Of a stretch of DNA of 64,000 nucleotides, positions 25,223 through 35,320 are shown piece after piece (positions within the stretch are counted from its first letter, which is position 1; each line of letters opens with the position of its first letter). The notes beneath the pieces were generated by a model, which made no database searches, was not told the origin of the DNA, and worked only from the letters and a program-made list of their open reading frames with translations. A program made the translations under genes and the position numbers. Origin of the DNA: DUEL01 sp964580565 (lineage in GTDB: Bacteria > Chloroflexota > Anaerolineae > B4-G1 > DUEL01); assembly GCA_964580565.1 (NCBI GenBank), contig CAZOLN010000001.1, positions 1 through 64,000 of the forward strand. Reading direction: 5' to 3'.

Positions 25223-25357
25223 CGGCGGGCAGGCTCATCTGCCCGCTTTTTTCCTGTCGGTCGTCCTGGGAAACTGGCGCAAAAAAGGATTCTGTGGCAA
25301 AATAGCTGTTTGGGACTTCGGCACGTTACTACAAAATGCTCCAAAGGGGGTTTCGTT

Positions 25358-25930
25358 ATGAAGGAATTGATCGAGATCCGCTGGCATGGCCGGGGCGGAC
25401 AGGGCGTGGTCACGGCGGGGAAACTTCTGGCTGAGACCGCCCTGGGCACCGGTCAGTACTTCCAGGCCTTCCCCGACTACGGCCCCGAACGGATGGGGGC
25501 TCCGATCCGCTCCTACACCCGCCTCAGTTCCAAGCCCATCACCATCCATTCCCAGGTCGAGAACCCAGACATCGTGCTGGTGCTGGACCCCACGCTTCTC
25601 GGCACCGTTCCCGTGACGGAGGGGTTGAAGGAGGACGGCATCCTCCTGGTGAACACCTCGATGAGCCCCGAGGAGGTGCGTGAGATCACGGGCTTCCGCA
25701 CCGGCAAGGTCTTCACGGTGGACGCCAGCCACATCGCCATCGAGGAGATGGGGCGGGAGATCACCAACACGCCGATGCTGGGGGCCTTCGCTCGGGCTAC
25801 GGGTCTGTTCGAACTGGACGCGCTGGAGGAGCAGATCCGCCACTGGTTCGGCAACAAGGTCGCTCCGGAGGTGGTCGAGGCCAACATCCGGGCGATGCGC
25901 CGGGCGGCGGAGGAAGTGGTGGAGGGGTAG
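25358..25930 (+). CDS. porG: 2-oxoacid:ferredoxin oxidoreductase, gamma subunit
   Basis: A 190-residue gamma subunit of the pyruvate/2-oxoacid:ferredoxin oxidoreductase family, which decarboxylates a 2-oxoacid to acyl-CoA with reduction of ferredoxin. The N-terminal IRWHGRGGQGVVTAG and QAFPDYGPERMGAP motifs are diagnostic. It is the first gene of a gamma-delta-alpha-beta set as in Thermotoga and archaea. Pyruvate is the likeliest substrate, but branched-chain oxoacids are not excluded. The ATG at 25358 has AAAGGGGG upstream. Confidence 0.95.
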   Translation: MKELIEIRWHGRGGQGVVTAGKLLAETALGTGQYFQAFPDYGPERMGAPIRSYTRLSSKPITIHSQVENPDIVLVLDPTLLGTVPVTEGLKEDGILLVNTSMSPEEVREITGFRTGKVFTVDASHIAIEEMGREITNTPMLGAFARATGLFELDALEEQIRHWFGNKVAPEVVEANIRAMRRAAEEVVEG

Positions 25931-25939
25931 CGGAACGCG

Positions 25940-25977
25940 CGACACGTGTTTCGTATTCCGTGTTCCGTAATTCATAC
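25940..25977. repeat. Degenerate tandem heptamer repeat (CGTRTTY)
   Basis: Consecutive heptamers CGTGTTT, CGTATTC, CGTGTTC and CGTAATT fill most of the interval between the gamma and delta genes. Confidence 0.65.
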
Positions 25978-25994
25978 GGAAGGAGCAAAGTACA

Positions 25995-26348
25995 ATGGCG
26001 GAACTAAAAGGTTGGCGAGACATCCCCATCGGCGGGATGATCCTCGAGGCGGGCAACGCGGTGCAGTACCCCACCGGCACTTGGCGGGCGTTCCGTCCGG
26101 TGTTCGGTGAGGCCCAGTGTATCCATTGCTTCACGTGCTGGCTCTACTGTCCGGATTCCAGCATCCTGGTGGATCCGGAGAACGAGAAGATGCTAGGGTT
26201 CGACTTGGAGCACTGCAAGGGGTGTGGCATCTGCGCCTCGGTCTGCCCGGTGAACGCCAAGGTGCGGCGGGAGGCCGGGGAGGAGTTGGCGCGGGATGAC
26301 CCTCGCCTGTGCATCCGGATGGTCGAAGAAGGGAAGTTCCAGGAGTAG
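25995..26348 (+). CDS. porD: 2-oxoacid:ferredoxin oxidoreductase, delta (ferredoxin) subunit
   Basis: A 117-residue ferredoxin-like subunit carrying two [4Fe-4S] clusters: CIHCFTCWLYCP and CKGCGICASVCP. It passes electrons from the TPP centre of the beta subunit to external ferredoxin. GGAAGGAG precedes the ATG at 25995. The alpha gene follows after 4 nt. Confidence 0.96.
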   Translation: MAELKGWRDIPIGGMILEAGNAVQYPTGTWRAFRPVFGEAQCIHCFTCWLYCPDSSILVDPENEKMLGFDLEHCKGCGICASVCPVNAKVRREAGEELARDDPRLCIRMVEEGKFQE

Positions 26349-26352
26349 GACG

Positions 26353-27540
26353 ATGAGCAAGTTTGAAGCACTGACCGGTAACGATGCCGTCGCTACGGCG
26401 ATGCGCCAGATCAACCCGGATGTGGTGGCGGCGTATCCGATCACGCCGCAGACCTCGACGGTGCAGAAGTTCTCCGAGTTCGTCGCCGACGGGCTGGTGG
26501 ACACGGAGTTCGTCACCGTGGAGAGCGAGCACAGCGCGATGAGCGCCTGTGTCGGCGCGGCGGCGGCGGGCGCGCGGGTGATGACCGCCACTTCCGCCAA
26601 CGGCCTGGCGTTGATGTGGGAGATCGTCTACATCGCCGCCTCCACCCGGCTGCCCATCGTGATGAGCCTGGTCAACCGGGCCCTCTCCGCCCCCATCAAC
26701 ATCCACTGCGACCACTCGGACGTGATGGGGATGCGGGATAGCGGCTGGATCATCCTCTTCTCCGAGAACGCCCAGGAGGCCTACGACAACATCATCCAGG
26801 CGGTCCGCATCGGCGAGCACCCGGATGTCCTTTTGCCCGTCGCGGTCTGCCAGGACGGTTTCATCACCAGCCACGGGATGGAACGGGTGGAGATCTACGA
26901 CGACGAGGACGTGAAGGCCTTCATAGGGGAGTACCGCCCCCAGTGGTCGATCCTGGACCTGGAGCATCCCAAGACCTATGGGCCGCTGGACTTCTACGAC
27001 TACTACTACGAGCACAAGCGGCAGCAGGTGGAGGCGATGGAGAACGCGCTCCGGGTCATCCAGGAGGTGACCGACGAGTTCAATCGGAAGTTCAACCGGA
27101 ATTACGGCCTTTTCGAGGCCTACCGGTTGGACGACGCGGAGGTCGCCGTAGTGGTCGCCAACTCCACCGCGGGCACGGTAAAGACGGTGGTGGACCAGTT
27201 GCGCGCGGAGGGGCTGAAGGTCGGGCTGTTGAAGCCCCGCGTCTTCCGTCCCTTCCCCGCGAAGGAACTGGTCGACGCCCTGCGCCACCTGAAGGCGGTG
27301 GCGGTGATGGACCGGGCGATCTCCTTCGGTTCGATGAGCAACGCCGGTCCGCTCTTCTTGGAACTGGCAGCGGCGATGGCTCTCCACGGCGCCCGGGTCC
27401 CGATGGCCGACTATGTCTTCGGGCTGGGCGGCCGGGATCTCCTGCCGAGGGAGATCGAATCGGTCTTCCGGGATATGCTCCGCGTGGCGGAGACGGGCCA
27501 GGTGGAGAGGCTGGTGACGTACTTGAGCGTGAGGGAGTAG
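26353..27540 (+). CDS. porA: 2-oxoacid:ferredoxin oxidoreductase, alpha subunit
   Basis: A 395-residue alpha subunit. The pyrimidine-binding start AYPITPQT, VESEHSAMSACVGAAAAGAR with the catalytic Glu, and TSANGLALMWE are typical. The C-terminal domain includes VGLLKPRVFRPFP and AISFGSMSNAGPL. The ATG at 26353 is preferred to a longer frame beginning in the delta gene. The beta gene begins 4 nt after its stop. Confidence 0.96.
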   Translation: MSKFEALTGNDAVATAMRQINPDVVAAYPITPQTSTVQKFSEFVADGLVDTEFVTVESEHSAMSACVGAAAAGARVMTATSANGLALMWEIVYIAASTRLPIVMSLVNRALSAPINIHCDHSDVMGMRDSGWIILFSENAQEAYDNIIQAVRIGEHPDVLLPVAVCQDGFITSHGMERVEIYDDEDVKAFIGEYRPQWSILDLEHPKTYGPLDFYDYYYEHKRQQVEAMENALRVIQEVTDEFNRKFNRNYGLFEAYRLDDAEVAVVVANSTAGTVKTVVDQLRAEGLKVGLLKPRVFRPFPAKELVDALRHLKAVAVMDRAISFGSMSNAGPLFLELAAAMALHGARVPMADYVFGLGGRDLLPREIESVFRDMLRVAETGQVERLVTYLSVRE

Positions 27541-27544
27541 GAAA

Positions 27545-28480
27545 ATGGCCACAAAGTTGGCTCTCAAAGAACTGATCAAGCAACCGACGCGGTTGACGCC
27601 GGGGCACCGGCTCTGTGCCGGGTGCGGCGCCTCGATCGTCGTCCGGCAGGTGCTGATGGCGATCGACGATCCGGTGGTCATCGCCAACGCTACCGGCTGT
27701 CTGGAGGTGGCGACGACCATCTATCCGTACACCGCCTGGAACGTGCCGTGGATGCACAACGCCTTCGAGAACGCGGCCTCCACCATCAGCGGCATCGAGG
27801 CGGCGTACCGCGCCCTGGTGCGCCAGGGGAAGATCCCCGAGCAGAACGTCAAGTTCATCGCTTTCGGCGGCGACGGGGGCACCTACGACATCGGCCTCCA
27901 GGCCCTCTCCGGCGCGGTGGAGCGAGGCCACCAATTCCTCTACATCTGTTATGACAACGGTGCCTATATGAACACCGGCATCCAGCGCTCCAGCGCCACC
28001 CCCCTGGGGGCCCACACCACGACCTCACCGGCCGGCAAGAAGATCCCCGGCAAGCAGCAGTTCCGCAAGGACCTGACGGCGATCATGGCCGCACACGGCA
28101 TCCCCTACGTCGCCCAGGCGGCGCCGAGCCACTGGCGCGATCTGATGAAGAAGGTGCGCAAGGCGGTCAACTGCGGTGGGCCGGCTTTTATCAACATTAT
28201 CTCCTCCTGCAACCGGGGCTGGCGGCACCCCACCGACGAGACCATCGAGATCACCCAGTTGGCGGTGGATACCTGCTACTGGCCCCTCTACGAGGTGGAG
28301 GACGGGGAGTGGCGGCTGACCTACAAGCCGAAGGAGAAGAAGCCCGTCGAGGAGTGGCTGAAGCGGCAGGGACGGTTCCGCCACCTCTTCCGGCCGGAGA
28401 ACCGGCACATCATCGACGAGTTGCAGGCGGAGGTGGACCGCCGCTGGGAGCGGCTGTTGCGCCTGTGCGGCGAGGCCTGA
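27545..28480 (+). CDS. porB: 2-oxoacid:ferredoxin oxidoreductase, beta (TPP) subunit
   Basis: A 311-residue TPP-binding subunit. GHRLCAGCGAS gives two cluster Cys residues, ATGCLEV another, and AFGGDGGTYDIGLQAL is the TPP/Mg motif. The later ISSCNRGW Cys probably completes the third [4Fe-4S] cluster. It closes the four-gene operon and is followed by a clear hairpin terminator. Confidence 0.96.
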   Translation: MATKLALKELIKQPTRLTPGHRLCAGCGASIVVRQVLMAIDDPVVIANATGCLEVATTIYPYTAWNVPWMHNAFENAASTISGIEAAYRALVRQGKIPEQNVKFIAFGGDGGTYDIGLQALSGAVERGHQFLYICYDNGAYMNTGIQRSSATPLGAHTTTSPAGKKIPGKQQFRKDLTAIMAAHGIPYVAQAAPSHWRDLMKKVRKAVNCGGPAFINIISSCNRGWRHPTDETIEITQLAVDTCYWPLYEVEDGEWRLTYKPKEKKPVEEWLKRQGRFRHLFRPENRHIIDELQAEVDRRWERLLRLCGEA

Positions 28481-28502
28481 TCGGCCTCCGGTGCCATCGA
28501 CG

Positions 28503-28540
28503 AACAGCCCTGCGGCCGCGCGCCGCGGGGCTGTTTCATA
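28503..28540 (+). terminator. Intrinsic terminator of the por operon
   Basis: A 14-bp GC-rich stem (arms 28503-28516 and 28522-28535, one G-T pair) with a 5-nt loop runs into TTTC. It separates the por operon from the heat-shock promoter. Confidence 0.7.
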
Positions 28541-28598
28541 CACATCCGCGGTTTCTGGGACGTCGCAGGAGGAGCGAGGGGAACCGTGCAGGTCCTGC

Positions 28599-28627
28599 TT
28601 GACAGTTTCCCGGCCCCGTGGTAGCAT
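28599..28627 (+). promoter_or_regulatory. Promoter of the hrcA operon
   Basis: TTGACA (28599-28604) and TAGCAT (28622-28627) with a 17-nt spacer. The expected transcription start falls just before the CIRCE element, so HrcA bound to CIRCE would block initiation or early elongation. Confidence 0.75.
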
Positions 28628-28642
28628 ATACAAAGCCGGGTG

Positions 28643-28669
28643 TTAGCACTCTAATATTAAGAGTGCTAA
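28643..28669 (+). promoter_or_regulatory. CIRCE operator
   Basis: A perfect CIRCE: TTAGCACTC, 9-nt spacer, GAGTGCTAA. It is the HrcA binding site and controls hrcA-grpE-dnaK-dnaJ by feedback through chaperone-dependent HrcA activity. Confidence 0.97.
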
Positions 28670-28702
28670 TTTTGTACCGAGGCTTTGGGGAGAAGGGAGG
28701 AG

Positions 28703-29815
28703 ATGAGCCCGCAGGTGCGACGGAAGGGAGGGGAAGAGCAGCAGGAGGAGCCGACCCCTCGGCAGCAGATGATCCTGAGCCTGGTGGTCCGCGAATACGT
28801 GCGGACGGCCACGCCGGTTGGCTCCCGCACCCTCGTCGAGAAGTACGGGCTGAACGTCAGCCCGGCCACGGTGCGCAACGAACTGGCCCGTCTGGAGGCG
28901 ATGGGGTACCTGACCCATCCGCATACCTCCGCGGGCCGGATGCCGACCGATCAGGGGTATCGGTACTTCGTCGAGCGGCTGCTGCGGGAGTCGGAACTGC
29001 CGTTGGCGGAGCGGCGCACCATCGCCCATCAGTTCCAGCAGGTGCGGCAGGACGTCGAGGAGTGGATGCCGCTGGCCGCCTCGGTGTTGGCGCGCACCAC
29101 GCGCAGCGCGGCGTTGGTCACCGCCCCACGGGCCGCTCAGGCCCGATACCGCCACCTCCAACTCATCTCCACCCAGGGGCGGCTGGTCCTGTTGGTCCTC
29201 GTCCTGCAGGGCGGGCTGGTCAAGCAGCAGATGCTGACGCTGCCGGAGCCGCTGCCGCAGGCGGTCCTCAGCGAGGCGGCGGACCGGCTCAACCAGTTGT
29301 GCACGGGCCTCACCGCCGGTGAGATCGCGCCGCGGATCTCTACCCTTCCTCTTTTCGAGGCCGACATCGCCCGGTTGGTGGTGGACATCATGCGTCGCGC
29401 AGGGTCCACCACGGCCGATGAGGTCTACCACGATGGGCTGAGCGAACTGCTCCAGGAACCGGAGTTCACCGAAGGGGAGCAGGCCGGGAAAGTGTTGCGG
29501 GTCATTGAGGAGCGCAGTTTCCTGGAGGCGGTCCTGGCCGACGCCCTGGGGCCCGCCACCATCGGCAGCGTGCGGGTGATGATCGGCGGTGAGGGTCGTT
29601 TCGACGAGCTTCACGCCTGCAGCCTCGTCCTCAGCCGGTACGGTGTCGCCGGTCTGGCCACCGGTGCGCTGGGTGTCCTAGGGCCCACCCGGATGGGGTA
29701 CGGCCGGGCTATCTCCGCCGTCCGCTTCGTCGCGGGCATCCTCTCCGAGTTGGTCCGTGAGGTCTTCGCGGCCGGTGCCGAACTCCCTCCCACCACGCCA
29801 AGGAGGTCGCCATGA
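28703..29815 (+). CDS. hrcA: Heat-inducible transcriptional repressor HrcA
   Basis: A 370-residue repressor. The N-terminal winged helix reads TPRQQMILSLVVREYV and VSPATVRNELARLEAMGYL, followed by HPHTSAGRMPTDQGYR, all typical of HrcA. The C-terminal dimerisation domain ends PTRMGYGRAISAVRFVA. The ATG at 28703 with GGGAGGAG is preferred to an in-frame TTG at 28685. It is the first gene behind the CIRCE. The stop overlaps the grpE start (ATGA). Confidence 0.97.
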   Translation: MSPQVRRKGGEEQQEEPTPRQQMILSLVVREYVRTATPVGSRTLVEKYGLNVSPATVRNELARLEAMGYLTHPHTSAGRMPTDQGYRYFVERLLRESELPLAERRTIAHQFQQVRQDVEEWMPLAASVLARTTRSAALVTAPRAAQARYRHLQLISTQGRLVLLVLVLQGGLVKQQMLTLPEPLPQAVLSEAADRLNQLCTGLTAGEIAPRISTLPLFEADIARLVVDIMRRAGSTTADEVYHDGLSELLQEPEFTEGEQAGKVLRVIEERSFLEAVLADALGPATIGSVRVMIGGEGRFDELHACSLVLSRYGVAGLATGALGVLGPTRMGYGRAISAVRFVAGILSELVREVFAAGAELPPTTPRRSP

Positions 29816-30519
29816 TCGAGACGAAAGAGCCGGACGAGGAGATGGAGGAAGAAGAGACGGTCGCTGCAGATGCAGAGGAGGCCGCCCCGGCCGACCAGGA
29901 GGGGCCGGCGGAGGAGCGGCCTCAGGAGCCTGAGGTTGAGACGGCCGAGCAGCCGGAGGCTGAGGCCGAGGAGGATGAACTGGAGCGGTTGCGGAGAGAG
30001 CTTGAAGAGGCCAAGGCCCAGGCGGCCGAGTACCTGGAGGGATGGCAACGGACCCAGGCGGAGTTCGCCAACTACCGGAAGCGGCAGGAGGCGGAGCGCC
30101 AGCAATGGGTCCAGATGAGCAACGCCGCCCTCATCGCCAAGATCCTGCCGGTGCTGGACGACCTGGAGCGGGCGGAGAGGACCCTTCCTGCGGGGTTGGA
30201 GAGCCTCACCTGGATCGAGGGCATCTTCCTGATCAAGCGGCGGCTGGAGATGATCCTGGAGGCCGAGGGGGTCCGCCCCATTGAGACGGAGGGGAAGACG
30301 TTCGACCCGCTGTACCACGAGGCGGTGACCTACGAGGAGGTCGAGGGGTACGAGGACGGCCAGATCATCGGCGAGGTGCAACGAGGGTATATGCTGGGGG
30401 ATCGGGTGATCCGTCCCGCCCTGGTCCGCGTGGCCCGTGCGGTGGAAAAGGTCCCCTCTTCGGAGGCGGAGACAGAAGAGGTGGCAGAGGAAACCCCCGA
30501 CGAAGCCTCCGATTCGTAG
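29812..30519 (+). CDS. grpE: Nucleotide exchange factor GrpE
   Basis: A 235-residue DnaK cochaperone. The first 55 residues are very acidic, a coiled coil follows (ELERLRRELEEAKAQAAEYL, WQRTQAEFANYRKRQEAE), and the beta domain ends GYMLGDRVIRPALVRVA. It promotes ADP release from DnaK. The acidic N- and C-terminal tails are longer than in E. coli GrpE. It is coupled to hrcA by a 4-nt overlap. 123 nt without an evident promoter precede dnaK. Confidence 0.96.
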   Translation: MIETKEPDEEMEEEETVAADAEEAAPADQEGPAEERPQEPEVETAEQPEAEAEEDELERLRRELEEAKAQAAEYLEGWQRTQAEFANYRKRQEAERQQWVQMSNAALIAKILPVLDDLERAERTLPAGLESLTWIEGIFLIKRRLEMILEAEGVRPIETEGKTFDPLYHEAVTYEEVEGYEDGQIIGEVQRGYMLGDRVIRPALVRVARAVEKVPSSEAETEEVAEETPDEASDS

Positions 30520-30642
30520 GGCCGTCCGAGCGGGTAAACAAGCGCTGGCGACGTGCTAGGGTTCCCGGCTCAGGGGGGTGTGCTCTTGGGATCCGCGCTG
30601 GATCGGATGGAGCCGGAGAGCGACAGGGAGGAACGGTGAAGG

Positions 30643-32535
<1,893 letters not shown>

Positions 32536-32608
32536 CAGGGCGCAGGGGAGCAAGGAAGCGGGGGCGGGGGCGGAGGTGCCTCCGGCCTGATCGTTCTAGA
32601 GCCACGCG

Positions 32609-33730
32609 ATGAGCGCTAAGCGGGACTACTACGAGGTTCTGGGGGTGGACCGGTCGGCCACGCAGGAGGAGATCAAGCGGGCCTACCGTCGGTTGGCACG
32701 GAAGTACCATCCCGACGTCTCCACCGAGCCCGACGCGGAGGCCCGTTTTAAGGAGATCAACGAAGCCTACCAGGTCCTCTCCGATCCCGAGAAACGGGCG
32801 GTCTACGATCGGTACGGTCACGCCGGTCCCGGCGTGCCGGGCTTCGATTTCGGGTTCCGCGATCCCTTTGAGATCTTTGAGGAGTTCTTCGGCGACCTGG
32901 GCTTCGGTTTTCGGACCACGCGGCGGCGCGGCCCCCGTCGCGGTGCCGACCTCCGCTACGATCTCAAGATCTCCTTCGAGGAGGCGGTCTTCGGCTGCAA
33001 GAAGGAGATCGAGGTGACGCGCCGCGACCTGTGCCCCCACTGCAAGGGGAGCGGGGCGGAGCCGGGAACCACCCCTGTCCGCTGCCGGGAATGCGACGGA
33101 ACGGGTCAGGTCCGCCACGTGCAGCGGTCCATCTTCGGTTCCTTCGTCAACGTCTCCACCTGTCCGGTCTGCCAGGGGACGGGGGAGGTCATCCCCATCC
33201 CGTGTACCCGGTGCGGAGGGACCGGGCAGACGCACGTCACCCGCCGGATCACGGTCAACATCCCCCCTGGGGTGGACACGGGGACGCAGATCCGGCTGGC
33301 TGGCGAGGGGGAGCCGGGTGAGCGGGGAGGGCCGCCTGGCAACCTCTACGTGGTCCTGGAAGTGGAGCCCCACCCCTATTTCCACCGTCGAGGGGATGAC
33401 CTCATCGTGGAGTTGAAGGTCAACGTGGCCCAGGCGGCGCTGGGGGCGCGGGTGACCATTCCCACGCTGGAGGGCGAGGAGCAGTTCGACATCCCGCCCG
33501 GCACCCAGACCGGCGCCATCTTCCGGCTGCGCGGGCGCGGGGTACCCCACCTGCGGCGGAGCGGCCGTGGGGACCTGTTGGTGCTGGTCCGCGTGGAGGT
33601 CCCCACCAAACTGACCCGCCAGCAACGGGAACTGTTTGAGCAACTGGCCGCCACGCTGGGTGGGGAAGAGGTCGCCAAGACGCGGGAGCCGACCTTCCTG
33701 GAGCGGCTACGGGAGGCGTTGGGGCTGTAA
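32609..33730 (+). CDS. dnaJ: Chaperone DnaJ (type A Hsp40)
   Basis: A 373-residue DnaJ with J domain (HPD at 34-36), a G/F-rich stretch (GHAGPGVPGFDFGF), four CxxCxGxG zinc modules from CPHCKGSG to CTRCGGTG, and the C-terminal beta domains. It stimulates DnaK ATPase and delivers clients. It begins 73 nt after dnaK; the interval contains a short GCAGGGGAGC-like repeat. Confidence 0.97.
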   Translation: MSAKRDYYEVLGVDRSATQEEIKRAYRRLARKYHPDVSTEPDAEARFKEINEAYQVLSDPEKRAVYDRYGHAGPGVPGFDFGFRDPFEIFEEFFGDLGFGFRTTRRRGPRRGADLRYDLKISFEEAVFGCKKEIEVTRRDLCPHCKGSGAEPGTTPVRCRECDGTGQVRHVQRSIFGSFVNVSTCPVCQGTGEVIPIPCTRCGGTGQTHVTRRITVNIPPGVDTGTQIRLAGEGEPGERGGPPGNLYVVLEVEPHPYFHRRGDDLIVELKVNVAQAALGARVTIPTLEGEEQFDIPPGTQTGAIFRLRGRGVPHLRRSGRGDLLVLVRVEVPTKLTRQQRELFEQLAATLGGEEVAKTREPTFLERLREALGL

Positions 33731-33735
33731 TAGGG

Positions 33736-33762
33736 CAGCACCGCCGGTCTACGGCGGTGCTG
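33736..33762. terminator. Hairpin between convergent dnaJ and MFS genes
   Basis: A perfect 11-bp stem (CAGCACCGCCG and its complement) with a 5-nt loop, starting 6 nt after the dnaJ stop. It lacks a T run, so its strength as an intrinsic terminator is uncertain. The MFS gene ends 34 nt away on the other strand. Confidence 0.65.
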
Positions 33763-33796
33763 GGAGATCTGGGCTATGATGCCTGGCGCCAGCCCC

Positions 33797-35098
33797 TCAG
33801 GCCGGTGCGGTCCCGCTCTTCCGCTCCTGTTCCGCCCGCTTCTGCATCAGTCGGCGCAACCCCTCCACGTCCTGCGGCACCCGGTAGGCCACGACGCCGA
33901 AAAGGACGGTGCAGGCCAGCCAGGCGGTGATGCAGATGCTCAGGATCGCCACGTGGAGGGAGGAGCGCACGGCGATGAGACCGGCCAGGAAGGGGGCCGC
34001 CGCCGAGCCGATGTTCTCGGCGAAGTAGGTCATCGAGTGGGCCGTGCTCCGCGCCTCCGGCGCGATGATGTCGTGGATGATGGCCGGCACGTTGGGGGCC
34101 GCGATCGACATCGTGAGGCCGGTCAGGGAGAGGAAGGCCATGAACAACCCCGTCTGCTCCGCCGGCACGCTGAGGGTCAGGTAGAGGAGGATCGCTCCGC
34201 TGAGCACCCCCAGCCCGGAGACCAGGGCCCGGCCGCGCCGCGTGCGCCGGAAGGCGAGGTCCCCCAGGTATCCTCCGACGAAGTAGCCCGCCGAGAGGAA
34301 GACGATCGCCAAAAGCATCGTCACCATCACCTGGTCGGGCGTGTACCCCCGCTCCGTCTCCAGGTAGCGGAAGAACCAGAAGGTGATCACGTTCCACGGG
34401 AAGACGCCGAAGAACCCCTGGGCCATCAGGAAGATAAGCGTGGGGTTGCGGAGGAGGGTACGGACCTTCTCCCGGTCGATCCGGTAGGCCCCGATCTCCT
34501 CCAGCCCTTCCATTTCCGGCTCGGCCCGCCCCCGCGGCATCTCCCGCACGCCGAAGAAGATGAGCGCGGCGATCAGGATGCCGACGCCGCCGGTGATGAA
34601 GAAGAGCCGCCGCCATCCCAGCGACAGCCCCACCGTCAGCGCCAGCACCGTGCCCAGCATGTACCCCATCGGCTGGGCGATCTGGAGCAGCCCGTACACC
34701 TTGCCCCGCATCCGAGGGCTGAAGTAGTCCGAGAGGAGGCTGAAGATGCCGGGGTAGGAGGAGTCGTCGATGCCGGTGGTGGCGCGGGTCGCCAGGAAGG
34801 CCGGGTAGTTGGGGGCCAGGGCGTTCAGCCAGGTGGTCGATCCCCAGATGAGGGAGGCCAGGGCCACCAGTTTGGCGCGGGCGTACCGGTCGTAGAGATA
34901 CCCCCACACCAGGTACAGCACCGCCGCCACCAGGATCGCCACGCTGGAGACCGCCCCCATCTGGGCTTCGTCGATCTGGAACTCCTCCATGATCGGGGTC
35001 GTCAGCGGCCCGATCAGCAGTTTGTCCGTCTGATGGAGGAGCATGAAGATGAAAAAGACAAAGACGACGAACCATCGGTAGGAAGAGCGGGATCGCAT
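33797..35098 (-). CDS. Major facilitator superfamily transporter
   Basis: A 433-residue protein with twelve predicted helices. The MFS loop 2-3 motif appears as GYLYDRYARAK, and the central loop (about 195-220) is charged. DDSSYPGIFSLLSDYF resembles the ACS/spinster-like MFS groups. The substrate cannot be told. The ATG at 35098 follows GGGAGGTG. It lies downstream of a gap beyond the PHP-Schlafen gene, so membership of that operon is possible but unproven. Confidence 0.85.
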   Translation of the reverse strand: MRSRSSYRWFVVFVFFIFMLLHQTDKLLIGPLTTPIMEEFQIDEAQMGAVSSVAILVAAVLYLVWGYLYDRYARAKLVALASLIWGSTTWLNALAPNYPAFLATRATTGIDDSSYPGIFSLLSDYFSPRMRGKVYGLLQIAQPMGYMLGTVLALTVGLSLGWRRLFFITGGVGILIAALIFFGVREMPRGRAEPEMEGLEEIGAYRIDREKVRTLLRNPTLIFLMAQGFFGVFPWNVITFWFFRYLETERGYTPDQVMVTMLLAIVFLSAGYFVGGYLGDLAFRRTRRGRALVSGLGVLSGAILLYLTLSVPAEQTGLFMAFLSLTGLTMSIAAPNVPAIIHDIIAPEARSTAHSMTYFAENIGSAAAPFLAGLIAVRSSLHVAILSICITAWLACTVLFGVVAYRVPQDVEGLRRLMQKRAEQERKSGTAPA

Positions 35099-35130
35099 AG
35101 CACCTCCCGTGTGTGAAAGATGCAGAGTGA

Positions 35131-35230
35131 NNNNNNNNNNNNNNNNNNNNNNNNNNNNNNNNNNNNNNNNNNNNNNNNNNNNNNNNNNNNNNNNNNNNNN
35201 NNNNNNNNNNNNNNNNNNNNNNNNNNNNNN
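35131..35230. other. Assembly gap of 100 N
   Basis: A scaffold gap between the MFS and PHP-Schlafen genes. Both flanks contain the AAGATGCAG unit, so the break is repeat-driven. Confidence 0.95.
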
Positions 35231-35320
35231 AAGATGCAGGATGCAGGATGTCCTTGCTTCCCTGCTTCCTCGCTTCCTCCTTCCTCCTACCTCTTGCTTC
35301 CTGCTTCTTGCTTCCCTACT
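35231..35320. repeat. Degenerate tandem 7-8-mer repeats at a gap edge
   Basis: GATGCAG heptamers (35233-35250) are followed by about nine units of TTGCTTCC/CTGCTTCC type, running into the 3' end of the PHP-Schlafen gene. Confidence 0.7.

Noticed and set aside
25183..25449. A minus-strand frame ending GGIRTHGDH
   Set aside because: This is the well-known false protein made by reading a tRNA-Ser gene backwards; the tRNA occupies 25131-25222.
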